Positions 1 through 5,985 of a stretch of DNA of 6,781 nt are shown one piece after another. How positions within the stretch are numbered: position 1 is the first letter of the stretch; each line of letters begins with the position of its first letter. The stretch lies in assembly GCA_019057775.1 (NCBI GenBank), contig JAHLWT010000225.1:1-6781 (forward strand), given 5' to 3'. The DNA is from Promethearchaeota archaeon. GTDB taxonomy: Archaea; Asgardarchaeota; Lokiarchaeia; Sigynarchaeales; SOKP01. The translations under genes were made by a program, and so were the position numbers. The notes under the pieces were generated by a model, which did not search any database, had not been told where the DNA came from, and was given only the letters and a program-made list of their open reading frames with translations.

Positions 1-48
1 TGTCTCCTTTTCTTCTGTCAGTCTTATTTTGACCTTATTACTCGCCAT
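1..48 (-). CDS. 5' end of a gene running off the left edge (possible SAM-dependent methyltransferase)
   Basis: An ATG at 46-48 (minus strand) opens a frame that continues to the window edge and gives MASNKVKIRLTEEKET. An AAAGGA Shine-Dalgarno motif lies just upstream, and the start follows the R' box of the attC-like site at 65-200 by about 16 bases, the usual position for the first codon of an integron cassette gene. The pattern KVKIxLTxxKET recalls the N-terminus of leucine-carboxymethyltransferase-like (PF04072-type) SAM-dependent methyltransferases, which often begin with a similar strand followed by ETLL. Sixteen residues cannot prove this. That a gene starts here is fairly well supported; its function is a guess. 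Confidence 0.55.
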   Translation of the reverse strand, partial: MASNKVKIRLTEEKET

Positions 49-64
49 GATTCGATCCTTTGCT

Positions 65-200
65 GCTTAACGGTCTGCGGTTCACCTGCCGCCGACATTT
101 ACACATAGAAGTTCAGTAAAATAAATTGAGCGTTATAAACAGACAAATATACAAAAAGCACACCCGAGCTAAGGCGGTCAGGTGCAACCGCTGGTTAGGC
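65..200 (-). repeat. attC-like integron recombination site A
   Basis: The left arm, 65-93, begins GCTTAAC. The right arm, 173-200, ends GTTAGGC. The reverse complement of the right arm matches the left arm through TAAC, GCGGTT, CACCTG and CCGCC. It has two additional unpaired bases, a G between GGTT and CACC and an A between CTG and CCGCC. On the minus strand these fall in the 5' arm, as in canonical attC sites (for example attC-aadA7, where an extra A follows CCG). This gives the site the same direction as the genes. At 136 bp with an AT-rich centre it is at the long end of the attC size range. It lies between the SnoaL-like gene and the gene at the left edge, so it would close the SnoaL cassette. 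Confidence 0.85.
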
Positions 201-272
201 CACTAAACTAAGTAAGAACAATTAATTAGCTGTTTCTATTTTCAAAATACCTGAATAAAGATCTTTAACGAG

Positions 273-812
273 CTATTTTTCACCTGCTGTTGATGGAGGG
301 GTAATTGTGTAGCCATGTTGTGTTAAATACAAAGCATTGTTCCAAAAACGCCACTCCTTAGCTATTTTTCCGTTAACTACTCTATAAATGGAAACACCCG
401 GAAGCTTGAACTTTTTACCTGTAAATGGCGAATCACCACTAGTCCCGTTGTGTGTGCCTGTAGTCGTCCAATGCCACACGATCATGTCATCTTTAATGAT
501 TAGCTGCTCTGTTTTGGATGTCAAATCTGGATGTGTAGTTCGCATAGAAGTAACCCATTGCTTATAATCATCGATACTTACAGTATCTACTTCATTATCG
601 ATTGAATGGCACACCCAATTAGAGGAAAAAATCTCCTCGATCTCAGCAAGGTCACCACTATTCCAGATGTTCTTAAGTTTTTCAACCATGGCTTTCATTT
701 CTTTTTCTGATTGCTCAATTGCTGCCTGCTGTTGACAACTAACAGTGAAACCAAATACAATCAGTAAAATAGCTATGGCGGATTTTTTAAATACATGATT
801 TGATTGTTTCAT
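273..812 (-). CDS. SnoaL-like (NTF2-fold) putative lipoprotein, ester cyclase family
   Basis: This 179-residue protein has a lipoprotein-type signal: basic start, hydrophobic residues about 11-23, then TVSC with Cys26 as the likely acylated residue, although the -3 residue is Thr rather than the usual Leu. A mature protein anchored to a membrane outside the cytoplasm is inferred. Residues about 35-170 resemble SnoaL-like/ester-cyclase proteins of the NTF2 superfamily: an N-terminal helix with a WNSGDLAEIEEIF stretch, then YKQWVTSMRTTHPDL, IVWHWTTTGTH, the GKKFKLPGVSIYRV strand, and a closing NGKIAKEWRFWN. The family includes polyketide cyclases and many proteins of unknown substrate, so no reaction can be assigned. 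The ATG at 812 follows AAAGGA with a 7-base gap. The gene fills its own cassette between attC sites B and A. A secreted lipid-anchored SnoaL protein is a plausible environmental cassette product with no evident link to defence. Confidence 0.9.
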   Translation of the reverse strand: MKQSNHVFKKSAIAILLIVFGFTVSCQQQAAIEQSEKEMKAMVEKLKNIWNSGDLAEIEEIFSSNWVCHSIDNEVDTVSIDDYKQWVTSMRTTHPDLTSKTEQLIIKDDMIVWHWTTTGTHNGTSGDSPFTGKKFKLPGVSIYRVVNGKIAKEWRFWNNALYLTQHGYTITPPSTAGEK

Positions 813-844
813 CTTCTTATCCTTTCTTTAAGTTTTAGACTTTG

Positions 845-865
845 CCCTATAATATTACAATAGGG
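845..865 (-). other. Small inverted repeat upstream of the SnoaL-like gene
   Basis: CCCTAT at 845-850 pairs with ATAGGG at 860-865 around a 9-base AT-only-plus-one-C loop. It lies between the stop of the 7-codon mini-ORF (868-891) and the start of the SnoaL-like gene at 812, so it would form in the 5' leader of that mRNA. It has no U-tract in the minus direction, so it is not a convincing intrinsic terminator. A leader-regulatory hairpin is possible but unproven. Confidence 0.35.
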
Positions 866-867
866 TG

Positions 868-891
868 TTAATTATGAATAAAGATACTCAT
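868..891 (-). other. 7-codon mini-ORF with perfect Shine-Dalgarno sequence
   Basis: On the minus strand ATG at 889-891 opens a frame encoding MSIFIHN and ending at TAA (868-870). It is preceded, with a 7-base gap, by AAGGAGGTGA (899-908), a ten-base complement to the 3' end of 16S rRNA. That is the strongest ribosome-binding site in the window. The mini-ORF lies 56 bases upstream of the SnoaL-like lipoprotein gene, which has its own weaker AAAGGA site. It could be a leader peptide, a translation-enhancing short ORF like those known at attI sites, or the remnant start of a lost cassette gene. The sequence pattern is certain; translation is inferred. Confidence 0.4.
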
Positions 892-898
892 AAAATGT

Positions 899-908
899 TC
901 ACCTCCTT
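899..908 (-). promoter_or_regulatory. Perfect ribosome-binding site AAGGAGGTGA
   Basis: The minus-strand sequence AAGGAGGTGA matches the full anti-Shine-Dalgarno complement and stands at ideal spacing from the ATG of the 7-codon ORF at 868-891. No long gene uses it, which makes it unusual. Confidence 0.6.
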
Positions 909-936
909 CATCTTTAAGTTATTGAAATTACAAGTA

Positions 937-1067
937 GCCTAACGCACTGCATAAATTGCCGCAGGCTAAAAAGCACAGAACTTCAATGTCTGCTATTACT
1001 TGCGTTAACACTCAAAATGTCAAAATCACGCCAGCACCCTGCGGTCAGGTTAATGCATTGGTTATGT
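937..1067 (-). repeat. attC-like integron recombination site B
   Basis: The left arm, 937-965, begins GCCTAAC; the right arm, 1038-1067, ends GTTATGT. The reverse complement of the right arm shares TAAC, TGCAT, TAA and CCGCAGG with the left arm. It carries two additional bases, including an A between TG and CCGCAGG, at the same place as the unpaired A of site A. The minus-strand R'' box is ACATAAC and the R' box is GTTAGGC. The 131 bp site begins 28 bases after the stop of the large restriction-modification gene and would close that cassette. The region up to 1095 holds nothing else visible. Confidence 0.85.
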
Positions 1068-1095
1068 GGTTTTTAGTTTATTGATATTCTTTATG

Positions 1096-4000
1096 TTAAA
1101 AATCAACAAGGTCCTTTTCTATTTCGGGATAAATTTTATCTATCTTTTCCTGAATTTCTTTGGTTTTACTTAGTGCGGTAACGATACGGCAATACCGCGG
1201 CGCATCGTCCATTATTCTGCCTTTGCGATCTTTCAGATATTTATGCAAAACCTGATAACCACCGATATGATAATTCCAGACTTCCGGGGCGATGCCTTCA
1301 AAATACTTATCATTATTGATATAAATACGTTGTTCATCTTCTATGTATGTAATCCTTTCAATTCGGTCGTTATCGCCGCTGCCCTGGTATTTGGCAAACG
1401 GTGGAGAGAGCGCCGGACTCTTGAGCAGATGCAGGTCAGACAGTTCTTTGCCAAATTCGCCCATTTTTTTGAAAAGGTCATAATCGGCTGTAAAAGGCAC
1501 GCGGGGAAAATCAATCTTTAAAAACTCGGCGTAGGTTTCGCGATAAATATAGCTGTAAAATACACCGTAGATGTAATAAAGAATGTCTTCCGGTGTCGGT
1601 TTCCTTTTGTAAGTAGTTTTTAATTTATCATAAAATGTTTCGTCAATATTGGGTTTTCGAGATTGATATGATTTTCCCGGCTCAAAAATAATCGTCATCG
1701 CAGTGCCGGATTTAGGGTTGCTTTTTTCTTTATCTGGATAGACATATAAAGGAAAAAGTAATTCACCCCCACGATAATACAAATTAAAATCAATTATATT
1801 ATCGGAAATGAAAACCAAATTCCACAAATGCTCTAAACCTACAACCTGACCCGCCCTACCAATAGTAAGCCCAATATTTTCTTCCAGCATGTGGCGCATA
1901 GTATCATAAATAGGTCTCTCAATAACCCATTTAGAATAATAGATATGCCTTATATCAAAAGGACGATAAGTAATTACCGTAAAATAGTCCTGCCAATTAT
2001 CATCTTTTGCTAATTCTTTTCTAAATTTATCAAGCTTAAAAGTAGACGTGTCTTTAAGTTTAAATGCTTCTTTAATTAAAATATTATCTACTTTTAAATC
2101 TCGAAATTGACGAATTCTGTTTCTTAAAATGTTTTGTTCAAAGTCAATCGCAAATTTATCTCTTGCCGTAACTATTCCTACATTATTAACCGGGAAAATT
2201 TCATTAATTTTTTTCCACTTCAAATACTGCTGAATATGGGATGTGTTTCTTGGAATATAAAAATACCAGGGAGAAGCAGGCTTAATTTTATGATAATTTT
2301 TTTCATCAAAATTGGTTTGATCCAGCCAGTCGTATTTTTCTTCTCGCAATCCGTATTTATCAAAATGAAATACTTTCGGCTCTTTGACTTTTTTATTTTT
2401 GATAAATAGAGCAATAGATACCCCCTGGCGGATATCAAATACATTTTCATCTTTGCCCCCTTCGGGGGTCGTCTCTTTTTTCAGGCTGTTTCCGTGCAGA
2501 TCAAGGATATAAATTTCATCAAAGGTTTTCATTAAACTCTGACGCATGCCTCGAAAGGTGGGATTATCCAGATAACTATGATTGGTAATCATACCTACAA
2601 TGCCATAACCGGATGTCTGGATTTTCCACTGGGCAAAGCGTAAAAATTTTACATAATCATCCTGAAGCCAGAGTTTTTTCTCGCCAAGCGGTTGATCGTC
2701 CACTTTGTAATAACTTTGTGTGCCGTCAATATCTTCTTTTAATAATCGTTCTGTCCATTTATTAATGTTTGCAGAGATGCCGCTGTAAGGTGGATTGCCG
2801 AGGATCACTAATAACGGCTGTTCTTTTTTTACTTTACCCGCCAGATGACTTTCTTCGCTTAACGAACTTAATCCTGGTATGGCAACTTGTTCAATTTCCT
2901 CCATTTCCAGCGTATTGGTCAGATAGAGTTTAAAGCGTTCGTCATCTGACATCTTGTAACCGAGTTCATCAAAAATAAAACCCATCTTTAAATGTCCTAT
3001 GGCATACGGCGCCATCATCAGTTCAAAAGCATAAAAATCAGAAAGAATGTGTTTGCTTATCCAGCGATGTAAACCTCCTTCGCCGTATTTTTCCTTAAAT
3101 TCATTGGCAGCCAAACGAATGGCTTCAGCAATAAATGTCAATGTGCCGCCTGCCGGATCGAGCAGTTTTACCTCTTCGCTGGCAAGTCCGTCAGCCAGAC
3201 CAAAATGAGTTTTTAAAATGGAATGAATGGAACGGACAATATAACCGACAACAGGTTCCGGTGTGTAATAGACGCCGCGACGTTCACGAATTGCAGGATC
3301 GTAGGTTGCCAGAAAAGTTTCATAAAAATGAATGATAGGGTCTTTGCCCTTTCCTGTTCTGTGATATTCATGAAGTATATTATTGATGTCGGCTACATGT
3401 AATATCTCTGCAATATCTTCGACAATAATTTGAAATGATTTGGGCGGTTCTTCTAAAGAGATGAAACGGAATACATCACGAAGAATGCCGATGGTATGCG
3501 GGATATAATCAAAAGCCAGTCTGCGGTTAAATTCACCGTCAGCCCTGGTTCGGGCTGCAAAAAGACCGTAAGTAATGGTTTGGGCATAAAGATCGGCAAA
3601 TTGTTTTTCGGTTATTGTTCCGATCAGATATTTTTTAAAGGCTTCATAAAAACCAATTATTTGTTTATGTCCTTTGCTTTCGTTTTCTTCCATTTCCACG
3701 TAAATCACTTCATCACGCAGGAATCGGGTGCGTTTAGCCAGTTCAATAGCAAGCGAACGAGCTGTTTGAACTTTGGGCAGAGAAAAAGAAAAGAATAAAT
3801 CGAAAAGTTCTTTGAATTTATCGATATTTTCTACCGGCGGCGCTGTATGCAATTTCTTAGCAATAAAAGAGCGTCCGATCATTGCCTGGGCAATACGCTG
3901 GCCATCGCGATACAATCGAAATTCATAAAAATTAGTAAGAATCACATTCGGGAAGGTCGACAAATAGCGTTCTAATTGTTCCGTGACTTCGATGTAATCA

Positions 4001-4254
4001 AGATTTGCAATTGAAGGATCTTTGGCTTCGATGTAACCGGTGATATGGTTCTTACCGTCCCAGATGCGAAAGTCGGGATTCCCGGCTTCGGTCTTTTTAG
4101 GAAGAATTGTTACATCTGCATTTTTTATATTTTGAATTTCAGCATACTGTTTAATCAAATCATCGAGATGCTTGTAATAACTTTCTTCCCGTGCATCGCC
4201 ACGCCGGGCAGTATATGTTAGATTTTTTAGATATTGTTCTAATAGTTCTTTCAC
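1096..4254 (-). CDS. Fused restriction endonuclease-adenine methyltransferase, type IIG / type ISP-like without helicase
   Basis: A single chain of 1052 residues predicted to cut foreign DNA and methylate host DNA. Residues about 1-120 carry a PD-(D/E)XK nuclease signature: Asp61 in GNPDFRIW and E76-A-K78 in YIEAKDP. About 130-320 is a helical linker. The methyltransferase spans about 325-620: YYTPEPVV (329-336), a motif I-like LLDPAGGTLTF (364-374), a FELMMAPYAIGHLKM stretch and the catalytic NPPY at 487-490, typical of N6-adenine enzymes. The C-terminal 400 residues contain YRPFDIRHIYY, typical of type ISP C-terminal regions and probably the target-recognition part. Type ISP enzymes such as LlaGI are about 1580 residues with a helicase between nuclease and methylase; none is seen here, so ATP-driven translocation is not expected. 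The start is GTG: AAGGAA lies 8 bases upstream and the frame is closed by TAA seven codons further up. The gene is alone in its cassette. The recognition sequence cannot be inferred. Confidence 0.9.
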   Translation of the reverse strand: MKELLEQYLKNLTYTARRGDAREESYYKHLDDLIKQYAEIQNIKNADVTILPKKTEAGNPDFRIWDGKNHITGYIEAKDPSIANLDYIEVTEQLERYLSTFPNVILTNFYEFRLYRDGQRIAQAMIGRSFIAKKLHTAPPVENIDKFKELFDLFFSFSLPKVQTARSLAIELAKRTRFLRDEVIYVEMEENESKGHKQIIGFYEAFKKYLIGTITEKQFADLYAQTITYGLFAARTRADGEFNRRLAFDYIPHTIGILRDVFRFISLEEPPKSFQIIVEDIAEILHVADINNILHEYHRTGKGKDPIIHFYETFLATYDPAIRERRGVYYTPEPVVGYIVRSIHSILKTHFGLADGLASEEVKLLDPAGGTLTFIAEAIRLAANEFKEKYGEGGLHRWISKHILSDFYAFELMMAPYAIGHLKMGFIFDELGYKMSDDERFKLYLTNTLEMEEIEQVAIPGLSSLSEESHLAGKVKKEQPLLVILGNPPYSGISANINKWTERLLKEDIDGTQSYYKVDDQPLGEKKLWLQDDYVKFLRFAQWKIQTSGYGIVGMITNHSYLDNPTFRGMRQSLMKTFDEIYILDLHGNSLKKETTPEGGKDENVFDIRQGVSIALFIKNKKVKEPKVFHFDKYGLREEKYDWLDQTNFDEKNYHKIKPASPWYFYIPRNTSHIQQYLKWKKINEIFPVNNVGIVTARDKFAIDFEQNILRNRIRQFRDLKVDNILIKEAFKLKDTSTFKLDKFRKELAKDDNWQDYFTVITYRPFDIRHIYYSKWVIERPIYDTMRHMLEENIGLTIGRAGQVVGLEHLWNLVFISDNIIDFNLYYRGGELLFPLYVYPDKEKSNPKSGTAMTIIFEPGKSYQSRKPNIDETFYDKLKTTYKRKPTPEDILYYIYGVFYSYIYRETYAEFLKIDFPRVPFTADYDLFKKMGEFGKELSDLHLLKSPALSPPFAKYQGSGDNDRIERITYIEDEQRIYINNDKYFEGIAPEVWNYHIGGYQVLHKYLKDRKGRIMDDAPRYCRIVTALSKTKEIQEKIDKIYPEIEKDLVDF

Positions 4255-4262
4255 TGAGCAGA

Positions 4263-4268
4263 TTCCTT
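4263..4268 (-). promoter_or_regulatory. Ribosome-binding site fixing a GTG start
   Basis: AAGGAA on the minus strand, 8 bases before the GTG at 4252-4254. No in-frame ATG precedes the GTG before the upstream TAA, so this site decides the start of the restriction-modification gene. Confidence 0.75.
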
Positions 4269-4330
4269 GATGACGAATTTACGAATTTTTAGATCATTAT
4301 TTTATATCATGTAACGCCATTTTCACCTAC

Positions 4331-4414
4331 GCCTAACATCAGACTTACTGAGCGACTCGATCATAACTTTGAACTCCCAATGCACTCAAAACAACGCCGC
4401 GATCGATGTTAGGT
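4331..4414 (-). repeat. Degenerate attC-like site C
   Basis: GCCTAACATC (4331-4340) is mirrored by GATGTTAGGT (4405-4414), giving nine paired bases including consensus R'' (ACCTAAC) and R' (GTTAGGC) boxes on the minus strand. Inner pairing is weak; an alternative inner stem pairs TCGATC (4356-4361) with GATCGA (4401-4406). A second GTTAGGT box lies at 4426-4432, 18 bases beyond the first, so the outer boundary is ambiguous. At 84 bp the site is of ordinary attC size, and it sits where the cassette pattern requires one, between the 202-residue gene and the restriction-modification gene. Unpaired bases cannot be assigned here. Confidence 0.6.
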
Positions 4415-4442
4415 GCAAAAAATATGTTAGGTTGCATTTTAA

Positions 4443-5051
4443 TTATTGTAAACAAAATTCGTGAAATTTCTTCCCAAATTGACTCATTGAAACTTTTTCA
4501 TTCATTGCCCCACCCATATTTGTAAAAGCTATGCTATCTAATTTCATCTTTACTAGTCCAAATGTTTTTAATTGATTTATTGACCCAGTAATTAAAGATG
4601 AATCAACTCCATGTATCGAAATACCATTTGAAGGAATTGGATTTTGTTGTTGATATATGAAAATCAAAAGCTTTAATTGGAGAGGCGTTAAGTTTGATAA
4701 AATATCAAGGAAAAACTTTCTTTCATCAAAATTACCATTTACAGGATTAATGAGTGTGCTTTTAAAATATTGTTTATAATATTTCTTTTTGATTTCTAAA
4801 TGCTCGGACTCTATTTTTTCATGTAATTCTTCAAGTATTGCTGATAACTCTTCTTGATTATGGTTATCAATGGATTTTATTGAGCCTTTTATGTTGTTTA
4901 TTTCATCTTTTATTTCATTATAAAATTGCTCTATTCTTTTAAATCTCTTTTCTTGTTTTGATCCAAAATATAAAGTCGAGAGTGAACCACCGACATATGG
5001 AATGGCTTGGATTAGAGATTGTAATACTATTTCTTTTTTTTCATTATGCAT
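4443..5051 (-). CDS. Unknown protein: hydrophobic N-terminus, coiled coil, putative winged-helix C-terminus
   Basis: I do not recognise a named family for this 202-residue protein. Residues 9-30 form a Gly-containing hydrophobic segment (IPYVGGSLSTLYFG) that could touch a membrane or pack as a hairpin. Residues about 34-95 are highly charged and heptad-like (KRIEQFYNEIKDEINNIK, then EELSAILEELHEKIESEHLEIKKK), suggesting a coiled coil. Residues about 112-202 have a winged-helix look: a leucine-rich helix after LTPLQLKLL, a second helix SSLITGSINQLKTFGLV, then a strand turn and an SQFGKKFHEF end. It starts 12 bases after the stop of the 107-residue gene, with only a weak GGA as Shine-Dalgarno, so coupling is likely. 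A role as an oligomeric sensor or effector is speculation; the ORF itself is well supported. Confidence 0.75.
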   Translation of the reverse strand: MHNEKKEIVLQSLIQAIPYVGGSLSTLYFGSKQEKRFKRIEQFYNEIKDEINNIKGSIKSIDNHNQEELSAILEELHEKIESEHLEIKKKYYKQYFKSTLINPVNGNFDERKFFLDILSNLTPLQLKLLIFIYQQQNPIPSNGISIHGVDSSLITGSINQLKTFGLVKMKLDSIAFTNMGGAMNEKVSMSQFGKKFHEFCLQ

Positions 5052-5063
5052 TTATAAAATCCA

Positions 5064-5387
5064 TTACAAGTTTTTTATCGGTTGCTTAGTATCAATTAGT
5101 TTTTTGAGTTTATCAGGTAATAGAGTCTCAACATTTTTGGGCCTAGTTATCTTCAACATCCATTTATCGACTGTACCCTTAACAACCCAAAAGTTAAATT
5201 TTATATTTCTATTTTCAGGTAATTCACCACTGATATGCTCGTGATTATCAATTTTTTTATTGATATCAGCACTGATTGCAGTATGCTCAGCAAAGATGAG
5301 TTCCAATTCAGTTTTTGTGAACAAATAGTTTTCAGATTCCATAAATCCGGTTTTTCCAATTTCTGTAAATTTTAATGTACATTTCAT
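5064..5387 (-). CDS. Unknown small protein, first gene of a two-gene cassette
   Basis: A 107-residue soluble-looking protein with no signal peptide or membrane segment that I cannot assign to a family. The N-terminal half alternates short strands and a helix (KTELELIFAEHTAISADINKKI). The middle has a strand-like NIKFNFWVVKGTVDKWMLKI segment, and the end is lysine-rich (LPDKLKKLIDTKQPIKNL). The ATG at 5385-5387 has only a weak GAG-containing upstream region. The gene lies about 90 bases downstream of the attC D R' box and directly precedes the 202-residue gene on the same strand, so the two probably form one transcript and act together. An antitoxin, inhibitor or adaptor of the downstream protein would fit size and order, but nothing in the sequence shows it. 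Confidence 0.65.
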   Translation of the reverse strand: MKCTLKFTEIGKTGFMESENYLFTKTELELIFAEHTAISADINKKIDNHEHISGELPENRNIKFNFWVVKGTVDKWMLKITRPKNVETLLPDKLKKLIDTKQPIKNL

Positions 5388-5477
5388 ATTTTACTCATGA
5401 TTATTTTAGCAACCTAATATTATATTCTTCCGCAAATTATCATATAATACTCATATATCAAACTAAAAACAGATTCC
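5388..5477 (-). other. AT-rich leader of the two-gene cassette
   Basis: This very AT-rich stretch between attC D and the 107-residue gene contains several TATAAT-like hexamers on the minus strand (for example TATTAT and TATGAT near 5440-5455) but no good -35 partner at correct spacing. A cassette-internal promoter is possible; I cannot place it. It also holds GCAACCTAA at 5410-5418, an inverted copy of TTAGGTTGC at 4427-4435 on the other side of the gene pair. Confidence 0.3.
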
Positions 5478-5550
5478 ATATAACGCTTGAACTCACTGGT
5501 TTTTACGGAGCGGAGCGGAGTTAAAAATCCAGTGCAGTGATTTGTTATGT
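5478..5550 (-). repeat. attC-like integron recombination site D
   Basis: The left arm begins ATATAAC (5478-5484) and the right arm ends GTTATGT (5544-5550). The reverse complement of the right arm matches the left arm through TAAC, CACTGG and TTTTTA, with an extra unpaired A between CACTGG and TTTTTA. This is the same position and base as in sites A and B, placing the site in the same direction as the genes. The loop, 5506-5520, is three tandem copies of CGGAG. The site begins three bases after the stop of the TIR-like gene, the compact arrangement usual for cassettes. At 73 bp it is the shortest complete site in the window. Confidence 0.88.
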
Positions 5551-5553
5551 GTT

Positions 5554-5970
5554 TTATCTCCCAGCATCCTTTGCAGCTTTCTCAACCCAATCAGCAAACT
5601 TAGTATGATCCCAAGCGTATACTTTCCCATATTTACTAATCCATTTGGGTCCATGTTTTTCTTGATTTGGTAATAATATACCAAGAATCCCTTTTTTATC
5701 AGCGATACTTTTTTCGAGCTCATACTTGCACCAAGGACGATCATGTGTTTCTTCGCCAAGAAGAAAACATGTAACGCCAGTGTTATAAAGACCATTGTCT
5801 ATTAATTTTTGAATAGCGGCCTTGCCTTTAGTCTCTGCGTCCTCCCAAAGGGACTTATCATAAAATCCGGTTTCAGCTGTTGGTTTAAATTGCCCAGAAT
5901 TTCTAACAATATTTGCATTCATTATATCTGCATAATGAAAACTAAAAAAAACCTTTCTATCATTTGCCAT
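5554..5970 (-). CDS. ThsB-like TIR-domain protein (MTH538/DUF1863 type)
   Basis: A 138-residue single-domain protein of the MTH538 TIR-like family (PF08937), to which Thoeris ThsB belongs. Visible hallmarks are KVFFSFHYAD at residues 6-15, the VRNSGQF segment (22-28), the GFYDKSLWEDA loop (35-45), a central GVTCFLLGEETHDRPW (65-80), YELEKS at 83-88 with Glu84 as the likely catalytic glutamate of the NADase site, and KKGILGILL (92-100). In Thoeris, ThsB senses infection and makes a cyclic-ADP-ribose-type signal from NAD that activates ThsA. It is somewhat shorter than typical ThsB proteins but covers the whole domain. AAAGGAG stands 8 bases before the ATG and overlaps the stop of the preceding membrane-protein gene, so the pair is translationally coupled. 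No SIR2-SLOG or macro-domain ThsA is in the window. Activity is inferred from family, not shown. Confidence 0.88.
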   Translation of the reverse strand: MANDRKVFFSFHYADIMNANIVRNSGQFKPTAETGFYDKSLWEDAETKGKAAIQKLIDNGLYNTGVTCFLLGEETHDRPWCKYELEKSIADKKGILGILLPNQEKHGPKWISKYGKVYAWDHTKFADWVEKAAKDAGR

Positions 5971-5978
5971 AATTTAAA

Positions 5979-5985
5979 CTCCTTT
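5979..5985 (-). promoter_or_regulatory. Ribosome-binding site overlapping the upstream stop codon
   Basis: AAAGGAG on the minus strand, 8 bases before the TIR-like ATG. Its first base is part of the TAA stop (5985-5987) of the membrane-protein gene, an arrangement that favours coupled translation of the two genes. Confidence 0.8.

Noticed and set aside
848..853. TATAAT on the plus strand
   Set aside because: No plus-strand gene follows and there is no -35 element at proper spacing. It is part of the small hairpin.
3496..3798. Plus-strand open frame of about 100 codons inside the restriction-modification gene
   Set aside because: It lies fully opposite a gene with clear domain motifs, lacks a ribosome-binding site and has no recognisable product. 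The same holds for 1243-1521, 2134-2409, 3135-3335, 5002-5244 and 5809-6006 on the plus strand, and for 2220-2450 and 5493-5795 on the minus strand.
4297..4320. Another 7-codon minus-strand ORF (MALHDIK) behind an AGGTG, shortly after site C
   Set aside because: The AGGTG is only about three bases from the ATG and is part of the site C flank. In AT-rich DNA such short frames are common, so it does not support a general mini-ORF rule.
5770..5776. GTAACGCC-like strings inside coding regions (also near 6151) resembling attC boxes
   Set aside because: No partner arm nearby and they lie inside conserved codons of the TIR-like and membrane-protein genes.
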